This document shows, one piece after another, positions 19,603 to 26,983 of a stretch of 64,000 nucleotides of DNA (position 1 is its first letter; the number at the start of each line of letters is the position of its first letter). Made by a program: the position numbers and the translations under genes. The DNA lies in assembly GCF_043194295.1 (NCBI RefSeq), contig NZ_JBAFVK010000006.1; one strand, 5' to 3'. The notes under the pieces were generated by a model that had not been told where the DNA came from, ran no database searches, and was given only the letters and a program-made list of their open reading frames with translations. This DNA is from Xanthobacter autotrophicus (GTDB taxonomy: Bacteria > Pseudomonadota > Alphaproteobacteria > Rhizobiales > Xanthobacteraceae).

Positions 19603-19680
19603 CTAGAGCAATTTCCGCAAACGTGTGAAGCGGTTTTGCGCTCCAGATTGCGTCAGAACAAGCAGATGGAGCAGGCATCG
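19603..19680. repeat. Dispersed Rhizobiales-type intergenic repeat
   Basis: The block starting CTAGAGCAATTTCCGCAAA and continuing through GCGGTTTTGCG to GCGTCAGAACAAGCAGAT matches, from memory, a short repeat common between genes in Rhizobiales. CGCAAA (19616-19621) pairs with TTTGCG (19635-19640). Neither a gene nor a terminator function is evident. Confidence 0.5.
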
Positions 19681-19737
19681 GGACGAGAAACGAAAGCCGG
19701 CCGATCATGAGGCGCCGGCCATGCAGGCCGCCAAACG

Positions 19738-19766
19738 AAAACGGCGGTGCCAGGCACCGCCGTTCA
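19738..19766 (-). terminator. Terminator of the DUF2076 gene
   Basis: A 12-bp perfect inverted repeat, AACGGCGGTGCC (19740-19751) with GGCACCGCCGTT (19753-19764), folds with a small loop. On the minus strand it is followed by TTCGTTT. It lies 33 nt past the stop codon. Confidence 0.75.
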
Positions 19767-19799
19767 AAACTTTGATCACGCGGACTAGGGACCAGAGCC

Positions 19800-20651
19800 T
19801 CAGGTCCAGGAGCCGTCGTCCGAGCTGTCGTCGCTGCCCCAGTCACCGCCGTCGTCGAAGTTGACGTCCTGGGGGTCGGCGTTCCAGCCGTCGTCCTGCC
19901 CCGCGCCCTGGCTCGGATCATGACCGCCGAGCGCGTTCTGGGCGTCCTGGCCGAGATGGCCGCTGGCGGGCTCAGCCGCCGGCTTCCCGAGTTCGGCCGC
20001 CGCCGCAGTGGCCACGGGACCGGAGCCGCCGGACATCATGCCCTTGATGCCATCGAACAGCAGCGCACCACCGGCCACGCCGGCCGCAGTGGCCAACGCG
20101 CCCTGAAGGAAGCCGCCACCGCCGCCACCGCCAAAACCGCCGCGCTGCTGCGGGGGCTGCTGCCCCCACGGGCCACCCTGCTGAGGCTGGGGATAGCCTT
20201 GCTGCGGATAGCCCTGTTGGGGGTAGCCGCCGCCCTGCTGGGGATACCCCTGCTGACCGTAGCCTTGCTGACCGTAGCCCTGCTGGGCATAGCCGGGCGG
20301 AACCCCCATGGGGGCCTCGGCCGCACGGGAGCCGGCGGGCGGCACGGAACTGCGGGAGCCGCCGCCGAACAGGCCGCCAAGGAACCCGCCGCCGGCAGGA
20401 CGCGACTGCGCCTCGGCGGCGCGGGCCTGGGCTTCCTGAAGCTGGGCTTCAAGATCCTGGATGTGAGCATAGGACTGCTGGAGCGCATGCTCCTGCACCA
20501 GCACGCTCTGGGCGAGGGCGTAGGTGGCATGGGGTGCCTCAGCGACGCGGCGCGCGATCAGCGCCTCGGCTTCCGCGTCACGCGGCTGGTTCGCGACACC
20601 GCGCATGCGGTCGAACAGGCCGTCGATCAGGGCACGTTCCTCGGGAGTCAT
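19800..20651 (-). CDS. DUF2076 domain protein with QQGY-type low-complexity repeats
   Basis: The N-terminal DUF2076 helical region (about 1-90: MTPEERALIDGLFDRMR, heptad-rich QDLEAQLQEAQARAAEAQ) precedes a low-complexity stretch of QQGY/PQQGYP repeats (about 125-165), a Gly-rich hydrophobic segment (about 170-205) and an acidic tail ending DDSSDDGSWT. Function is unknown; members are described as possible periplasmic ligand-binding proteins without clear evidence. The longer frame begins nine codons earlier, but GGAG before the ATG at 20651 and the family start support the 283-residue product. It follows ispG on the same strand after 105 nt and has its own terminator. Confidence 0.85.
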   Translation of the reverse strand: MTPEERALIDGLFDRMRGVANQPRDAEAEALIARRVAEAPHATYALAQSVLVQEHALQQSYAHIQDLEAQLQEAQARAAEAQSRPAGGGFLGGLFGGGSRSSVPPAGSRAAEAPMGVPPGYAQQGYGQQGYGQQGYPQQGGGYPQQGYPQQGYPQPQQGGPWGQQPPQQRGGFGGGGGGGFLQGALATAAGVAGGALLFDGIKGMMSGGSGPVATAAAAELGKPAAEPASGHLGQDAQNALGGHDPSQGAGQDDGWNADPQDVNFDDGGDWGSDDSSDDGSWT

Positions 20652-20756
20652 ATCCGTCTCCACTGGGTTGGACGACATGCATATGAGCAGCCGGCCATGG
20701 CGCAGGAAGGGCGGTGCTCCATGAAATTTTGGTAACGGCGGAGGTAGCGGAGGCGC

Positions 20757-22103
20757 CTACTCCGCCGCGTCCGCCGGGGAGGCCCCCGCCACCGGGCCGC
20801 CGACGCCGAAGCGCTGCTCCACATAGGTCTCCACCATCTGGCGGAACTCGTCCTGGATGTTGGCGCCGCGCAGGGTCGCCACCTTCTTGCCGTCGATGAA
20901 CACCGGGGCGGACGGGGTCTCGCCGGTGCCGGGCAAGGAGATGCCAATGTCGGCGTGCTTGCTCTCGCCCGGCCCGTTCACGATGCAGCCCATGACCGCC
21001 ACATTCAGGGTCTCGACGCCGGGATACTTGGCCTTCCACACCGGCATGCGGGCGCGGATCATGTCCTGCACGCCCTGCGCCAGCTCCTGGAACACGGTGG
21101 AAGTGGTGCGCCCGCAGCCGGGGCAGGCGGCCACAAGCGGCACGAAGGTGCGCAGGCCCATGGTCTGCAGGATTTCCTGCGCCACCTGCACTTCGCGGGT
21201 GCGGTCGCCATTGGGCTCGGGGGTCAGCGAGACGCGGATGGTATCGCCGATGCCGGCCTGGAGCACCACCCCCATGGCCGCCGTGGAGGCGACGATGCCC
21301 TTCGAGCCCATGCCCGCCTCGGTGAGGCCGAGATGCAGCGCATAGTCCGCGCGGCGCGACAGCTCGCCATAGACGGCGATGAGATCCTGCACCGCCGAGA
21401 CTTTGGCGGACAGGATGATGCGGTTGCGGGGAAGGCCGATCTCCTCCGCCAGCCCCGCCGAGAGCAGGGCCGAGCGCACCAGCGCCTCACGGGTCACCGC
21501 GCGGGCCTCGGCCGGCTGCGGCAGCAAGGCGTTCTCGTCCATGAGGCGGGTGAGCAGCTCGCCGTCGAGGGAGCCCCAGTTGGCGCCGATGCGCACCGGC
21601 TTGTCATGGCGGATGGCGGTCTCGACGATGGCGGCGAACTGCCGGTCCTTCTTGTCGCCGAAGCCCACGTTGCCGGGATTGATGCGGTATTTGTCCAGCG
21701 CCTCGGCGCAGGCGGGATAATCGGCCAGCAGCTTGTGGCCGATGTAATGGAAGTCGCCCACCAGCGGCACGTCGATGCCCTGCGCCAGCAGCTTCTCCTT
21801 GATGTGCGGCACGGCGGCAGCGGCCTCGTTGCGGTCCACCGTGATGCGCACGATCTCCGAGCCGGCGCGGGCCAGCGCCACCACCTGGCGCACCGTGCCC
21901 TCGATGTCGGCGGTATCGGTGTTGGTCATGGACTGCACCACCACCGGCGCACCGCCGCCCACCATCACCCGGCCCACCGGCACGCCCACCGTCGGACGCC
22001 GCGCGGCAGGACCCGCCTGAAGCAGCTCGGCGGGAACCACGGGGGTGGTCGCGGTGGCGTGGGACGCAGGGGAGTTCGTGGACTGAAGGGTGGTCATGGG
22101 CAT
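20757..22103 (-). CDS. ispG: 4-hydroxy-3-methylbut-2-enyl diphosphate synthase (flavodoxin)
   Basis: IspG reduces methylerythritol cyclodiphosphate to HMBPP in the MEP isoprenoid pathway, using a [4Fe-4S] cluster. The TIM-barrel part (about 40-290) contains VQSMTNTDTADIEGT and RINPGNVGFGDKKDR. The cluster Cys are in ACPGCGRT and in the MGCIVNGPGE motif near the C-terminus. A proline/alanine-rich N-terminal extension of about 40 residues is typical of this clade. GAGGA precedes the ATG at 22103; the ATG two codons later is also possible. It follows zur on the same strand. Confidence 0.96.
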   Translation of the reverse strand: MPMTTLQSTNSPASHATATTPVVPAELLQAGPAARRPTVGVPVGRVMVGGGAPVVVQSMTNTDTADIEGTVRQVVALARAGSEIVRITVDRNEAAAAVPHIKEKLLAQGIDVPLVGDFHYIGHKLLADYPACAEALDKYRINPGNVGFGDKKDRQFAAIVETAIRHDKPVRIGANWGSLDGELLTRLMDENALLPQPAEARAVTREALVRSALLSAGLAEEIGLPRNRIILSAKVSAVQDLIAVYGELSRRADYALHLGLTEAGMGSKGIVASTAAMGVVLQAGIGDTIRVSLTPEPNGDRTREVQVAQEILQTMGLRTFVPLVAACPGCGRTTSTVFQELAQGVQDMIRARMPVWKAKYPGVETLNVAVMGCIVNGPGESKHADIGISLPGTGETPSAPVFIDGKKVATLRGANIQDEFRQMVETYVEQRFGVGGPVAGASPADAAE

Positions 22104-22214
22104 TCCATCCTCGGCAGATCGTCCGCGCGGCAACACTTCAAGGGGCACGTCCAGCCCTGATACGGGGCGGGACGGGGCGCGGACGGGTTCGAGTAGGCCC
22201 CGCGACGCCGAGCG

Positions 22215-22724
22215 TCAACCAGCGCCGGCGTTCCCGGCCACGACCAGCTCCCGGCAGTTGGCGCAGGTGCCCGCCACCTCCAGCACCCGCTGGCGCGGCT
22301 CGAAGCCTGCGGCCCGCGCCGCCCAGGCCAAGTCGCGTCCCACCGCGTGGGAGGCCACTTCCTTGGTCAGGCCGCAGCGCTCGCAGATGAGAAACACCAC
22401 CACTTCCTCGGCATCATGGGGATGGCCGCAGGCCAGAAAGGCGTTGCGGCTCTCGATGCGGTGGGCCAACCCCTCCGCCACCAGGAAATCCAGCACCCGG
22501 TAGACCGACATGGGCGGCGTCGGTTCGCCGCCGGCGGCCAGGCGCTCCACGATCTCATAGGCGCCGAGCGGCACATGGGTCTCCGCCAGCGCCTTCATCA
22601 CGCTGCGCCGCAGCGGCGTCAGGCGGAGGCCTTTCTCCGCGCAGCACTTTTCCATGCGCGCCAAGGCGCCGGCCACGCATTGGCCGTGATCATGGTCGCT
22701 GGGATGGTTGGCAGAATGGGTCAC
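22215..22724 (-). CDS. zur: Fur-family regulator, Zur-like (zinc uptake)
   Basis: The winged-helix domain (about 22-95: GLRLTPLRRSVMKALAETHVPLGAYEIVERL) and dimerisation domain (about 96-160) match Zur. The structural zinc site is the paired ICERCG and TCANCR motifs, and the regulatory site includes the HxHD-like CGHPHDAEE. The His/Asp-rich N-terminus (HSANHPSDHDHGQC) may add a metal contact. It is expected to repress zinc uptake genes when zinc is bound. No zinc transporter lies alongside, and I found no convincing Zur box upstream. It is transcribed away from bdhA. Confidence 0.88.
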   Translation of the reverse strand: MTHSANHPSDHDHGQCVAGALARMEKCCAEKGLRLTPLRRSVMKALAETHVPLGAYEIVERLAAGGEPTPPMSVYRVLDFLVAEGLAHRIESRNAFLACGHPHDAEEVVVFLICERCGLTKEVASHAVGRDLAWAARAAGFEPRQRVLEVAGTCANCRELVVAGNAGAG

Positions 22725-22944
22725 GCTCCATATCTAATACATCGATGCAGATCTCGCCATCCGCTCCCACCAACGCAGGTGTGCGGGGAACACTCCAACG
22801 TTGCGTTGCGCCGTGGAGAGGAGCGTTGCAATCTGCCGGCCACAGGTTCGCCTGTGCGCGTGACAGCATCGTCACACCGCTTCGCTAAACCGTGAGTCTC
22901 GGCCGCAGGCCGGGGCCGCGCCGCGCCTTTTTTGGGGAACAGCC

Positions 22945-23727
22945 ATGCTCAAGGGGAAAGTCGCCGTCGTCACCGGGTCCACCAGCGGAATCGGGCTTGC
23001 CTATGCCCGGGCCTTCGCCAAGGAAGGTGCGAACATCGTCCTCAACGGCCTCGGTGACGCCGCCGCTATCGAGAAGGAGCGCACCGCGATCGAGAGCGAT
23101 TTTGGCGTGAAGTGCCTCTACTCGCCCGCCAACATGCTGAAGCCCGATGAGATCGCCGGCATGGTGCAGCTGGCCGAGACCGAGCTGGGCGCGTGCGACA
23201 TCCTCGTGAACAACGCCGGCATCCAGCACGTGGCGCCCATCGAGGAGTTCCCGATCGACACCTGGAACACCATCATCGCCATCAACCTGTCGGCGGCCTT
23301 CTTTGCCATGCGCGCGGCCATCCCCGGCATGAAGGCCCGCAAGTGGGGCCGCATCATCAACACCGCTTCCGCCCACGCGTTGGTGGCCTCGCCCTTCAAG
23401 TCGGCCTACGTTTCGGCCAAGCACGGCATCGCCGGCCTGACCAAGACCGCCGCGCTGGAAACCGCGACCTTCGGCATCACCGTCAACGCCATCTGCCCCG
23501 GCTACGTGTGGACGCCCCTCGTCGAGAAGCAGATCCCCGACACCGCCAAGGCCCGCGGCATGACCGAGGAGCAGGTGAAGAAGGAAGTGATCCTTGCCGC
23601 CCAGCCCACGAAGGAATTCGTGACGGTGGAGGAGGTCGCGGCCTACGCGGTGTTCCTGGCTTCCGACAACGCCCGCTCCATCACCGGCGCCATGCAGCAG
23701 ATCGACGGTGGCTGGGTCGCCGAGTGA
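22945..23727 (+). CDS. bdhA: D-3-hydroxybutyrate dehydrogenase
   Basis: This short-chain dehydrogenase oxidises 3-hydroxybutyrate to acetoacetate with NAD in polyhydroxybutyrate turnover. The cofactor motif TGSTSGIG is at 10-17, NNAG at about 90, and the catalytic Ser-Tyr-Lys lie in NTASAHALVASPFKSAYVSAKHG. The substrate-loop sequence WTPLVEKQIPD and the C-terminal TGAMQQIDGGW are typical of BdhA. The 260-residue length is standard. The patatin gene starts 25 nt after its stop, so they are probably cotranscribed. Confidence 0.95.
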   Translation: MLKGKVAVVTGSTSGIGLAYARAFAKEGANIVLNGLGDAAAIEKERTAIESDFGVKCLYSPANMLKPDEIAGMVQLAETELGACDILVNNAGIQHVAPIEEFPIDTWNTIIAINLSAAFFAMRAAIPGMKARKWGRIINTASAHALVASPFKSAYVSAKHGIAGLTKTAALETATFGITVNAICPGYVWTPLVEKQIPDTAKARGMTEEQVKKEVILAAQPTKEFVTVEEVAAYAVFLASDNARSITGAMQQIDGGWVAE

Positions 23728-23752
23728 ACGCGACCCAACCCGGACGCGCACC

Positions 23753-24793
23753 GTGAGTCGCCGCGAAGGCGCCAAGTCGGTGAGCCTCGCGCTCCAGGGG
23801 GGAGGCGCCCATGGCGCCTTCACCTGGGGCGTGCTGGACCGCCTGCTGCAGGACGAGCGCCTGGTCGTCTCCGGCATCACCGGCACCAGCGCCGGCGCCA
23901 TGAATGCGGTGGTGCTGGCCTCCGGCCTCGCCAAGGGCGACCCGGAGGAGGCGCGCCACGCCTTGACCCAGTTCTGGCGCGACGTGTCCCGCGACGGGCG
24001 CATGTCGCCGCTCCAGCGCACCGCGTTCGACCGGCTGATGGGCAACTGGTCGCTGGCGCGCAACCCGGCCTATCTCGCCTTCGAGGTGGCCTCGCGCTTC
24101 TTCTCGCCTTACGACTTCAACCCACTGAACATCAATCCGCTGCGCGAGATCCTCGAAGCCCACGTGGATTTTGAAGCCCTGCGCCAGTCGCAGGTGAAGA
24201 TCTTCATCTCCGCCACCAACGTCCACACCGGCCGCGCCCGCATCTTCGGCCACGACGAGATGACCGCCGACGCGGTGATGGCCTCGGCCTGCCTGCCGTT
24301 TCTGTTCCAGGCGGTGGAGATCGACGGCGTGCCCTATTGGGACGGCGGCTACATGGGCAACCCGCCTCTCTTCCCGCTCTATGAGAAGGCGGACGCGGAC
24401 GACATCATCCTGGTCCAGATCAACCCGGTGATGCGCGAGACCACGCCGCGCACCGCATCTGAAATCCAGAACCGCATCAACGAAATCACCTTCAACGCCT
24501 CGCTTTTGTCCCAGCTGCGCGCCATCGACCATGCGGCCAAGCTCATCGACCAGGGCCTGCTCAGCCGCTGGACCCTGGGCGGATCGAGCTTCCGCCGGGT
24601 GCGGCTGCACCGCATCGGAGGCGAGGACCAGTTGGTGGCGCTGGACGCCACCTCGAAGATGAATGCGGAATGGACCTTCCTCCAGCACCTGCGCGACCTC
24701 GGCCGGGCGGCTGCGGAGGTCTTCCTGGAGACCCATTTCGACGATCTGGGTCGCCGCTCCACCCTGGATCTCAAGCTGGAACTGGCGGACTGA
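23753..24793 (+). CDS. Patatin-like phospholipase / esterase
   Basis: A patatin domain (about 10-215) has the oxyanion motif LQGGGAHGAF, the nucleophile elbow GTSAG and the catalytic Asp in YWDGGYMGNPP, so a Ser-Asp dyad hydrolase is expected. Substrates may be phospholipids, or polyhydroxybutyrate as for some patatin-family depolymerases. The immediate upstream bdhA makes the latter attractive but unproven. Start: GTG at 23753. The frame remains open back into bdhA, but those codons are not family-like. No signal peptide; cytoplasmic. It is convergent with the basic-protein gene. Confidence 0.88.
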   Translation: MSRREGAKSVSLALQGGGAHGAFTWGVLDRLLQDERLVVSGITGTSAGAMNAVVLASGLAKGDPEEARHALTQFWRDVSRDGRMSPLQRTAFDRLMGNWSLARNPAYLAFEVASRFFSPYDFNPLNINPLREILEAHVDFEALRQSQVKIFISATNVHTGRARIFGHDEMTADAVMASACLPFLFQAVEIDGVPYWDGGYMGNPPLFPLYEKADADDIILVQINPVMRETTPRTASEIQNRINEITFNASLLSQLRAIDHAAKLIDQGLLSRWTLGGSSFRRVRLHRIGGEDQLVALDATSKMNAEWTFLQHLRDLGRAAAEVFLETHFDDLGRRSTLDLKLELAD

Positions 24794-24816
24794 CCCGGCT
24801 ATCGGGCGCAGACGTG

Positions 24817-24840
24817 AAAAAGGCAGGCCAAAGGCCTGCC
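24817..24840 (-). terminator. Terminator of the small basic protein gene
   Basis: GGCAGGCC (24822-24829) and GGCCTGCC (24833-24840) form a perfect 8-bp stem with an AAA loop. Read on the minus strand five T follow. It lies between convergent genes and may also slow plus-strand transcription. Confidence 0.85.
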
Positions 24841-24874
24841 CTTCACCTTTGAAGCCTGGCTTTGGTCGGCAGCC

Positions 24875-25399
24875 TCAGCCGCGCGAATCCTTCTTCGCCT
24901 GCGCCACCGCCACGAACTTGGTGACCCGGCCAGCCTCGCCTGCCGCGCCGATGGGATCGATGCGGGTGCGCGCCTTGGCGCGCATGCCCTGGTTGGGGCG
25001 GGGCAGGTTGGCCGGGCGCTTGGCGCGCTTGGAATCCCGCTTCAGCTCAAGGGCACGCTGCGCATTGGCCATCAGCTCGTCCCGCGCCGCCTCGGTGGCC
25101 CGGCGGCTCGCCTCGCGCCGGGCGCGGGTGAGGGCGTCGGTCAGCACGGCAGCCTTCTGGCGGTTGCCGGAATCCGCCTTCTCGAACGTCACCTCGCCCC
25201 GGCCGCCCTTGCCGCGCAGGGCCCGGCGCTGGTTGTTGGCGATGGTGAGCGCCCGCGCGCGGCGATCGCTGAGATAGCTGACAAGGTGATGAAGATCGTC
25301 GTCAGAGAGCGCGCCCAGCACCGGGTGGCGGGCCTTTTCAACGAACTCCATTTCGTCGCCGGTCAGAAGCCGGCGCTCGTTCTTGCGCGTATGTGCCAT
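24875..25399 (-). CDS. Small basic protein of unknown function
   Basis: The 174-residue product is strongly basic, with runs such as ARREASRRATEAARDE, LKRDSKRAKR and RGKGGRGE, and no membrane segment or signal. The N-terminal 50 residues (FVEKARHPVLGALSDDDLHHLVSYLSDRRARA) look like a small helical domain and the rest is probably extended. The composition suggests nucleic-acid or ribosome binding, but no family is recognised. It is transcribed divergently from the macrodomain gene (99-nt gap) and ends in a good terminator, which supports it being a real gene. Confidence 0.7.
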   Translation of the reverse strand: MAHTRKNERRLLTGDEMEFVEKARHPVLGALSDDDLHHLVSYLSDRRARALTIANNQRRALRGKGGRGEVTFEKADSGNRQKAAVLTDALTRARREASRRATEAARDELMANAQRALELKRDSKRAKRPANLPRPNQGMRAKARTRIDPIGAAGEAGRVTKFVAVAQAKKDSRG

Positions 25400-25498
25400 G
25401 ATGCTGGTCCTTCTCTACGGGACTGCTGGCATAATCGGGAAACGTGTAGCTATGAAGATGCTGACGCCCATGTGATGCAGCCCTGGAGGCACCTTGCC

Positions 25499-26068
25499 AT
25501 GGCCCAGCCCGCCGAATCCGGCATTGCCGTCGGCCCCCGCCAGGCGAGGGTGGACATCGTGGTGGATGACATCACCCGCCTCGCCCTCGACGCCATCGTC
25601 AACGCGGCCAATTCCAGCCTGCTCGGCGGCGGCGGGGTGGACGGCGCGATCCACCGGGCGGCGGGGCCGGAGCTTCTCGCCCACTGCCGTACCCTCGGCG
25701 GCTGCCCGACCGGCAAGGCGCGCCTGACGCCGGGCTTTCGCCTGCCGGCGGCCCACGTCATCCACACGGTCGGACCGGTCTGGCATGGCGGCGGCGCGGG
25801 AGAGGAGGAGCTTCTCGCCTCCTGCTACCGCGAGAGCCTGAGGCTCGCGGATGGGGCGGGGCTTGCCTCCATCGCCTTCCCCGCCATCTCCACCGGCATC
25901 TATGGATTTCCCGCCGATCGCGCGGCGCCACTGGCGGTCGGCACCGTGCTGGCCCATCTTGGGGATCCCGGCAGCGTCACCCGCGTGGTGTTCTGCTGCT
26001 TTTCGCAAGAGGCCGCCGACCTTCATCATGACGCCTTCCGCGCCCACGGCATCGCCCCGTCCGCCTGA
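25499..26068 (+). CDS. Macrodomain protein, O-acetyl-ADP-ribose deacetylase type
   Basis: A single macrodomain (about 15-185) of the MacroD/YmdB group: VDAIVNAANSSLLGGGGVDGAIHRAAG-type loop 1 with the catalytic region NAANSSLLGGGG, followed by GCPTGKARLTPGF, HTVGPVW and loop 2 AISTGIYGFP. It hydrolyses ADP-ribose derivatives (O-acetyl-ADP-ribose, mono-ADP-ribosylated protein or nucleic acid). Start: GGAGG upstream of the ATG at 25499; the frame continues 71 codons upstream but not convincingly. Its last 41 nt overlap the pseudouridine synthase gene in another frame. Confidence 0.93.
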   Translation: MAQPAESGIAVGPRQARVDIVVDDITRLALDAIVNAANSSLLGGGGVDGAIHRAAGPELLAHCRTLGGCPTGKARLTPGFRLPAAHVIHTVGPVWHGGGAGEEELLASCYRESLRLADGAGLASIAFPAISTGIYGFPADRAAPLAVGTVLAHLGDPGSVTRVVFCCFSQEAADLHHDAFRAHGIAPSA

Positions 26069-26807
26069 GCCCGCCCCCGACCTGCCGGTGCTCTACCGCG
26101 ACGGCATGATGCTGATCATCGACAAGCCCCACGGCCTGCCGGTCCATGCCGGCCCCAAGGGCGGGGAGACGCTGGCCGACCATCTCGACGCCCTGCGCTT
26201 CGGCCTGCCCCGGGCGCCGGAGCTGGCCCACCGGCTCGACAAGGACACCTCCGGCTGCCTGGTGCTCGGCCGCCACGCCAAGGCGCTGGCATTGCTTGGA
26301 AAAATGTTCGCGAACGGGAGCGTGGGCAAGACCTATGTGGCGGTGATTGAGGGCGCGCCGGCGGAGGATGCAGGCCGCATTGACCAGCCCTTGGCCAAGC
26401 GCTCGCCCCATCGCGGCTGGTGGATGCAGGCGGTGCCCAAGGGCACGCCCGGCGCGCAGGAGGCGATTACCGACTATCGCGTGCTCCACCGCGCCGGCGG
26501 CTTCGCCGTGATGGCGCTCAGCCCGGTCACCGGCCGCACCCACCAGTTGCGGGCGCATTTGTCCAACCTCGGCCACCCCATCTTCGGAGATGCCATCTAT
26601 GGCGGCGCCTCTCGCCTGCCCGGCGGGCCGAAGCTGCATCTGCATTCCCGCCGCATCGTGGTGCCGCTGAAGGCGAACGGCCCGCCGGTGGCGGCCAGCG
26701 CCCCTTTGCCGCCGCATATCTGCGAGACGCTTTCCGCGCTGGGCCTTTCACCCGACGAGATCGGTCGCGCGGCGGATGCGGTGGAATGGGGCGCCAAAAA
26801 TACTTAG
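26028..26807 (+). CDS. RluA-family RNA pseudouridine synthase
   Basis: It isomerises uridine in structured RNA. The catalytic Asp is in AHRLDKDTSGCLVLGR (about residues 66-81). TGRTHQLRAHL near 168 and FGDAIYGG near 188 are RluA signatures. The 259-residue length fits single-domain members without an S4 domain; specificity (rRNA or tRNA) cannot be read off. The ATG at 26028 lies inside the macrodomain gene, giving a 41-nt overlap in a different frame, so the two proteins are made from one mRNA. Confidence 0.92.
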   Translation: MTPSAPTASPRPPEPAPDLPVLYRDGMMLIIDKPHGLPVHAGPKGGETLADHLDALRFGLPRAPELAHRLDKDTSGCLVLGRHAKALALLGKMFANGSVGKTYVAVIEGAPAEDAGRIDQPLAKRSPHRGWWMQAVPKGTPGAQEAITDYRVLHRAGGFAVMALSPVTGRTHQLRAHLSNLGHPIFGDAIYGGASRLPGGPKLHLHSRRIVVPLKANGPPVAASAPLPPHICETLSALGLSPDEIGRAADAVEWGAKNT

Positions 26808-26983
26808 CGCCAAGTGTCACTAGCACGCTGCCCGGGCGCATGTTGCAGTGCATGACCCAGTTGTGAAGCCGACGCGAAGGGCGTGCGCTGGCCCGCTCCT
26901 TGCGTCATGTTAAGCTGGGTTTTCAAGCTGGCTTTGCGTGTGCCGCGTTCGGTCCGGCCGCCGGCGGGAAGAAGGGAGAGAGT

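Noticed and set aside
20160..20300. CRISPR-like regular repeats
   Set aside because: These are in-frame QQGY codon repeats of the DUF2076 gene, not spaced direct repeats with unique spacers.
22725..22944. Zur box in the zur/bdhA gap
   Set aside because: AT-rich bases near 22730-22750 include a possible -10, but no dyad resembling known alphaproteobacterial Zur sites could be supported.
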